This document shows, one piece after another, positions 61,401 to 64,000 of a stretch of 64,000 nucleotides of DNA. This DNA comes from Heliocidaris erythrogramma (Eukaryota; Echinodermata; Echinoidea; Camarodonta; Echinometridae), in contig CM046870.1 of assembly GCA_025617745.1 (NCBI GenBank), forward strand, positions 6,573,618 to 6,637,617. The letters run 5' to 3'. The notes under the pieces were generated by a model. That model had not been told where the DNA came from. It saw nothing but the letters and a program-made list of their open reading frames with translations, and ran no database searches. Made by a program: the position numbers and the translations under genes. How positions within the stretch are numbered: position 1 is the stretch's first letter; every line of letters starts with the position of its first letter.

Positions 61401-61766
61401 GGGGAGAGGATGGATGGTCTTACACCTAAAGGTCTATGTCTGAGGGTAGTTGTTAGGGGTGATTATTGGCCTCAGAAAGTTTACAAAGTTAGCAAGCCAG
61501 ACATAGCACTTTGGGTTCCTAGTAACAGCTCCAAATAGCACATGGTATAAACATATGATTGTGTATGTTGATATGTTGATACCAATACACCTGAAGTTGA
61601 AGCGAATGATTATTTCCCTCTTTTTTTTTTTTTTTTTTTCAACTTTTCAGGCATGTCAGCTGTCAAAAGATGAGCAGCATTACTACCCAATTGGTGACCC
61701 ATCTATAGTAGGTTACTCTGTGGACAATTCAGATATTGTCCTTACATATGGAGACAATGGTGGAAG
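58420..61766 (+). CDS. Secretory-pathway protein with M6P-receptor/ATG27-like lumenal domain, 3 exons, incomplete
   Basis: Exons 58420-58613, 60834-60921 and 61651-61766 join in phase with GT-AG borders. The ATG at 58420 opens a signal peptide (RIICLCLVVVVGIKHVES), then CIGLVGSPKKCACTYTDG, IDFTPLGKNNGEPAFPYTD, YKYAYNPCFAFSDQYCQNTA, ACQLSKDEQHYYPIGDP and VLTYGDNGGR. The order ID..PL, Y.YNPC..F...C...ACQ, Y.IG and L.Y..G is that of mannose-6-phosphate-receptor-homology and ATG27-like domains, which act in Golgi-to-lysosome or vesicle sorting. No transmembrane part was seen, because the gene continues: after GGR the family expects a further cysteine-bearing strand, and no such exon was found before 64000. 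The function is inferred from domain pattern only. A G-run lies in intron 1, just after the donor. Confidence 0.7.
58650..58677. repeat. Poly-G tract followed by (TTC)n
   Basis: About 25 G, followed by CTTCTTCTTCTTC. It lies 37 bases after the donor of the first exon of the lumenal-domain gene and could hinder sequencing and assembly. Confidence 0.9.
58930..59080 (+). repeat. Fragment of the 13333-14030 fold-back repeat
   Basis: GACTACCCATGCAAGGTAAG, TTTGTGTAGTCCCATATATA, ATGCAAGGTAAAAAAACCTG and TTCAATTTTTACAATC match the middle of 13700-13840 in the same orientation. Intron 1 of the lumenal-domain gene. Confidence 0.7.
59081..60634. other. Intron sequence, no element recognised
   Basis: Contains a (GT)n/G-rich stretch around 59445-59495. 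The word TACACTGTTAAAAAAAAAATT and (CT)n at 59685-59697 are simple sequence. Otherwise featureless. Confidence 0.4.
60635..60729. mobile_element. MITE, GTTTCATAAAACTTGTTATC family, short copy
   Basis: The ends GGGCCCCATTTTATAAAACT and AGTTTTATGAAACGGGGCCC are inverted; the interior TCAGTAGCTTATAAC matches the copies at 24597 and 24752 on the complementary strand. 95 bp, in an intron. Confidence 0.85.
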
Positions 61767-61814
61767 GTAAAAACACTTTATAATTGTTTTTGAGTCATGT
61801 ATGATGGGGAAGCC

Positions 61815-62105
61815 CTATGTCTGCGCACATATGATTTAACCTGAAAATGAACAAAAATTTCACCAATATTCCTCTAATGCTTAACTTTATATTATAATAT
61901 TCCAAAGAGTAAGTTTGCAAAAGATTTCATCAAAATTAGAGCAAGAACAATGCCATTTTCACAAGAAATGGCGACCGTGTCATTTCAACATTGGAAAAAC
62001 AGTGCAATGGTGCCCCGGTCTGAGCACTCGTTCATTTTACACGCAGCTCAGGAGGTTTGACGTGAAAGACATTTTGAGGCTTGTGAATAAAATATCTGAA
62101 ACAAG
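61815..62105 (+). repeat. Interspersed repeat shared with 12893-13232
   Basis: Same ordered words as the copy at 12893: CAATATTCCTCTAA, AAAGAGTAAGTTTGC, ATCAAAATTAGAGCAAGAAC, TTTACACGCAG and GAGGCTTGTGAATAAAAT. Located just after the third exon. Confidence 0.75.
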
Positions 62106-62374
62106 ACCTTTTTTCATAATTTTGACTCATTTTTTGCACGAATGCCGATTGCTGTGATAAAGATTAAAAGTGTGTGTTCCATTGCGTGTTTTGTTTACGG
62201 TAATCAGAAGCGTGCACTCGAGCCATACATGTACTTATGGTTTTACAAATTGATTTTACCACAATTGATCTACGGTCAATTTACAACGCTGACCAAAATT
62301 CCGAACTCCAACCCTGGACAAAGCACTGTACCTTACTCTAAACCCTAACCTAAACTAAAACCCAATCGCAGTAT

Positions 62375-62690
62375 TAAAGGTAAGGTTGAATTCTGGGAAA
62401 GGTGATAAATAATTTGAGAGCTTTCTCATTTCTTTTTATGTTAGTTTGGAGAACATCATAGTAGAGACATTCCCTGAAAAGGATTGCTCTTCAGATGCCC
62501 TCGCCCTCATATTTGAAATATGAGAAGTAGCTGAAATGTTTGGGCCGAACATTCAAGCCACTTGTGTGTGCAGTGCATATGCTTTTCAGTGAGAGTGGGT
62601 CAATTTCTAATGATTTTGATGATTCCAAGCAACACAGTGTGAAACAATTCGTATGTTGACATGATCAATCTTCTTTGAAGAAATAAACCC
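62375..62690 (-). mobile_element. MITE, TTAAAGATAAAGTTGAGT family, copy 3
   Basis: The left end TTAAAGGTAAGGTTGAATTC, then GGTGATAAATAATTTGAGAG, TCCCTGAAAAGGATTGCTCT and GGCCGAACATTCAAGCC are the complement of 50904-51279. The right end is decayed after about 62690. Confidence 0.7.
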
Positions 62691-63184
62691 GGAGAAACTG
62701 TCGTTGGAACAAATGTTCGATTACCATTATAACTAGGCATTTACTTATAAGTGTGCATGCAGTGATGGTGCTGAGAAATTTTTGAAGAAGGGCTGGGGGG
62801 GGGGGGGGGTGGGGTCAACAGACAAGTTTGCCATAAAAAGCAAAGAAAAAGCCAATACATAGAGTACAGTATCAAATTGCAAAATTTGAAGTATTAACCA
62901 ATTTGCAGACAAGTTCAGAAAAAATGTCAATTAAGTAGAAGGTTCTGAAATTAACATAATTATATGAAGAGAAAAAAATTTGAATTATTCTTGTAAAACG
63001 ATTATACTGTAGATTTGGTAACAGAAAGTTTGAAGAGGTTGGGATCAGTGCATGTTGGGATAAAATCATTACATTAATATCAAGTAAACATTCTGCTCAT
63101 TACTTGAAAGGGTATGTGCCTGTGGTTTTGCCCCATCATGAATTGAAAACCTTATTTATGAATATGAACCTAACTCATGGTCTC
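62691..63184. other. No gene recognised
   Basis: AT-rich; a G-run at about 62796-62809. No exon that would continue the lumenal-domain gene was found here. Confidence 0.4.
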
Positions 63185-63330
63185 TTGTTCTGTAGGAACC
63201 TCCTTGTAGCATAAAGAACAGGCTCATTTTTAGGAGACTGGGCATTCTCAGCTGTTGCACCATGTTTGTGGAATCAGTCAGCAGCTCATAACCATTCCTA
63301 GTATCATTTTAGATTCTTTTAAAGGGATAG
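63185..63330 (+). pseudogene. LINE C-terminal scrap
   Basis: A frame reading GDWAFSAVAPCLWNQSAA resembles the LINE tail G.RAFS.VAP.LWN.LP. No more than about 140 bp are kept. A nearby TTCTGTAG looks like a splice acceptor but leads into stops, so it is not an exon of the neighbouring gene. Confidence 0.55.
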
Positions 63331-63520
63331 TTCACCCTGACAATAAGTTGGTTTTAATAAATGCAGAGAAACAAAAGAAACATATCAGTGAAGGTTTGGC
63401 GAAAATCCGTTAAAGAATTATGGAGTTTTTAATTTGTAAACAAATCTTTAGGCATTTTACTCCCAGTGTTAAAGATCGTATGCTCGATCTGTAATGAAAA
63501 ACACAAGTCAGAAAAAATTG

Positions 63521-63592
63521 GAACCAGCGGGATTCGAACCTGTCATCTACTGCTTGCCGGGCAGCGACTTAACCACCAGGCTATTCTGGTTC
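63521..63592 (-). ncRNA. tRNA-like element, copy 1 (probably SINE head, not a functional tRNA)
   Basis: On the minus strand: GAACCAG...CTGGTTC form a perfect 7-bp stem; GCCTGGTGGTTAAGTCGC is A-box/D-arm-like; CTGC-CCGGCAA-GCAG looks like an anticodon arm (GGC) but has C where U33 should be; AGGTTCGAATCC is a B box. The T-stem pairs poorly. A run of T follows at the 3' side (TTTTTT), as a Pol III terminator. Best read as a tRNA-derived SINE or tRNA relic. Confidence 0.55.
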
Positions 63593-63815
63593 ACGGCCAA
63601 GTCACACTGAAACTAGAATCAAATACCCAAGATCCTCTTCTTTCTGACTCATTAATATTCATTTTTAACGGTCCGCCGTAGACAATGGTTAGTAAACGAA
63701 GAAGCTTGACTGGGGAAGAATTTTTAATTTGTAAACAAATCTTTAGGCATTTTACTCCCAGTGTTAAAGATCGTATGCTCGATCTGTAATGAAAAACACA
63801 AGTCAGAAAAAATTG

Positions 63816-63887
63816 GAACCAGCGGGATTCGAACCTGTCATCTACTGCTTGCCGGGCAGCGACTTAACCACCAGGCTATTCTGGTTC
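63816..63887 (-). ncRNA. tRNA-like element, copy 2
   Basis: The same 72 bases as copy 1, displaced by 295 bases through the tandem duplication, with the same B box and following T-run. Confidence 0.55.
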
Positions 63888-64000
63888 ACGGCCAAGTCAC
63901 ACTGAAACTAGAATCAAATACCCAAGATCCTCTTCTTTCTGACTCATTAATATTCATTTTTAACGGTCCGCCGTAGACAATGGTTAGTAAACGAAGAAGC

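Larger units (their letters stand above)
63426..64000. repeat. Exact 295-bp tandem duplication with tRNA-like core
   Basis: 63426-63720 and 63721-64000 appear identical wherever both are visible; the window cuts the second at 280 bases. Each holds the tRNA-like segment on the minus strand, and a start (TTTTTAATTTGTAAACAAAT) similar to 879-900. The upstream neighbour 63325-63425 is a TTAAAGGGATAGTTCACCC-type repeat end. Confidence 0.92.

Noticed and set aside
63183-63260. Possible fourth exon of the lumenal-domain gene after TTCTGTAG
   Set aside because: The phase that would follow GGR reads into a stop within a few codons and the sequence is better explained as a LINE tail.
63521-63592. Functional tRNA-Ala(GGC)
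   Set aside because: C at the U33 position, poor T-stem pairing and repeat context point to a tRNA-derived SINE head.

Overview
The window is invertebrate metazoan DNA, AT-rich and crowded with interspersed repeats. I read it as a deuterostome, most likely an echinoderm and possibly a sea urchin. The reasons are spliced genes with GT-AG introns, an animal-type IDI1, a C2H2 zinc-finger gene, tRNA-derived SINEs with an L2-like 3' tail, L2/CR1-type LINE ends, many short inverted-repeat elements, and very many poly-C/poly-G tracts. The species assignment is inference.

Layout. 1-225 and 10420-11345 hold the same tandem repeat in opposite orientations. Between them lies a two-exon gene (1418-1510 and 4092-7622) of a large invertebrate protein family that I recognise by motif but cannot name functionally. 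It has paired C-x2-C...Y-H-x2-C modules, WDNND, TYDLA, LGNFH, NYARW and LEQTVN, and looks like a transposase-type gene with three reading-frame switches. Its 3' flank is a roughly 600-bp repeat in three copies, two of them carrying other inserted elements. 11385-24900 is repeat country: LINE pieces, nested MITEs, a long interspersed repeat and a SINE. 25389-31088 is a 5.7-kb DNA transposon with 25-bp perfect terminal inverted repeats, a 3-bp target duplication, an apparent PIF/Harbinger transposase remnant and several nested elements.

A six-finger C2H2 gene occupies 31695-34474, with one frame switch between fingers 3 and 4. 35424-43054 is again mobile DNA. The clearest intact gene is isopentenyl-diphosphate delta-isomerase (IDI1), with four coding exons at 46062-49882, about 229 aa. 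The intron before its last exon contains seven tandem copies of that exon's own 3' splice site and 5' edge, interrupted by a perfect 57-bp-arm palindrome.

55200-57900 holds two minus-strand LINE ends. 58420-61766 holds the first three exons of a secreted or type I membrane protein resembling the mannose-6-phosphate-receptor/ATG27 lumenal fold; the gene runs on past the window or its next exon was not found. The window ends in an exact 295-bp tandem duplication carrying a tRNA-like element.

The genes share no pathway or operon logic. The main biology is an IDI1 locus, a zinc-finger locus and an uncharacterised transposase-like gene set in dense layers of mobile DNA.
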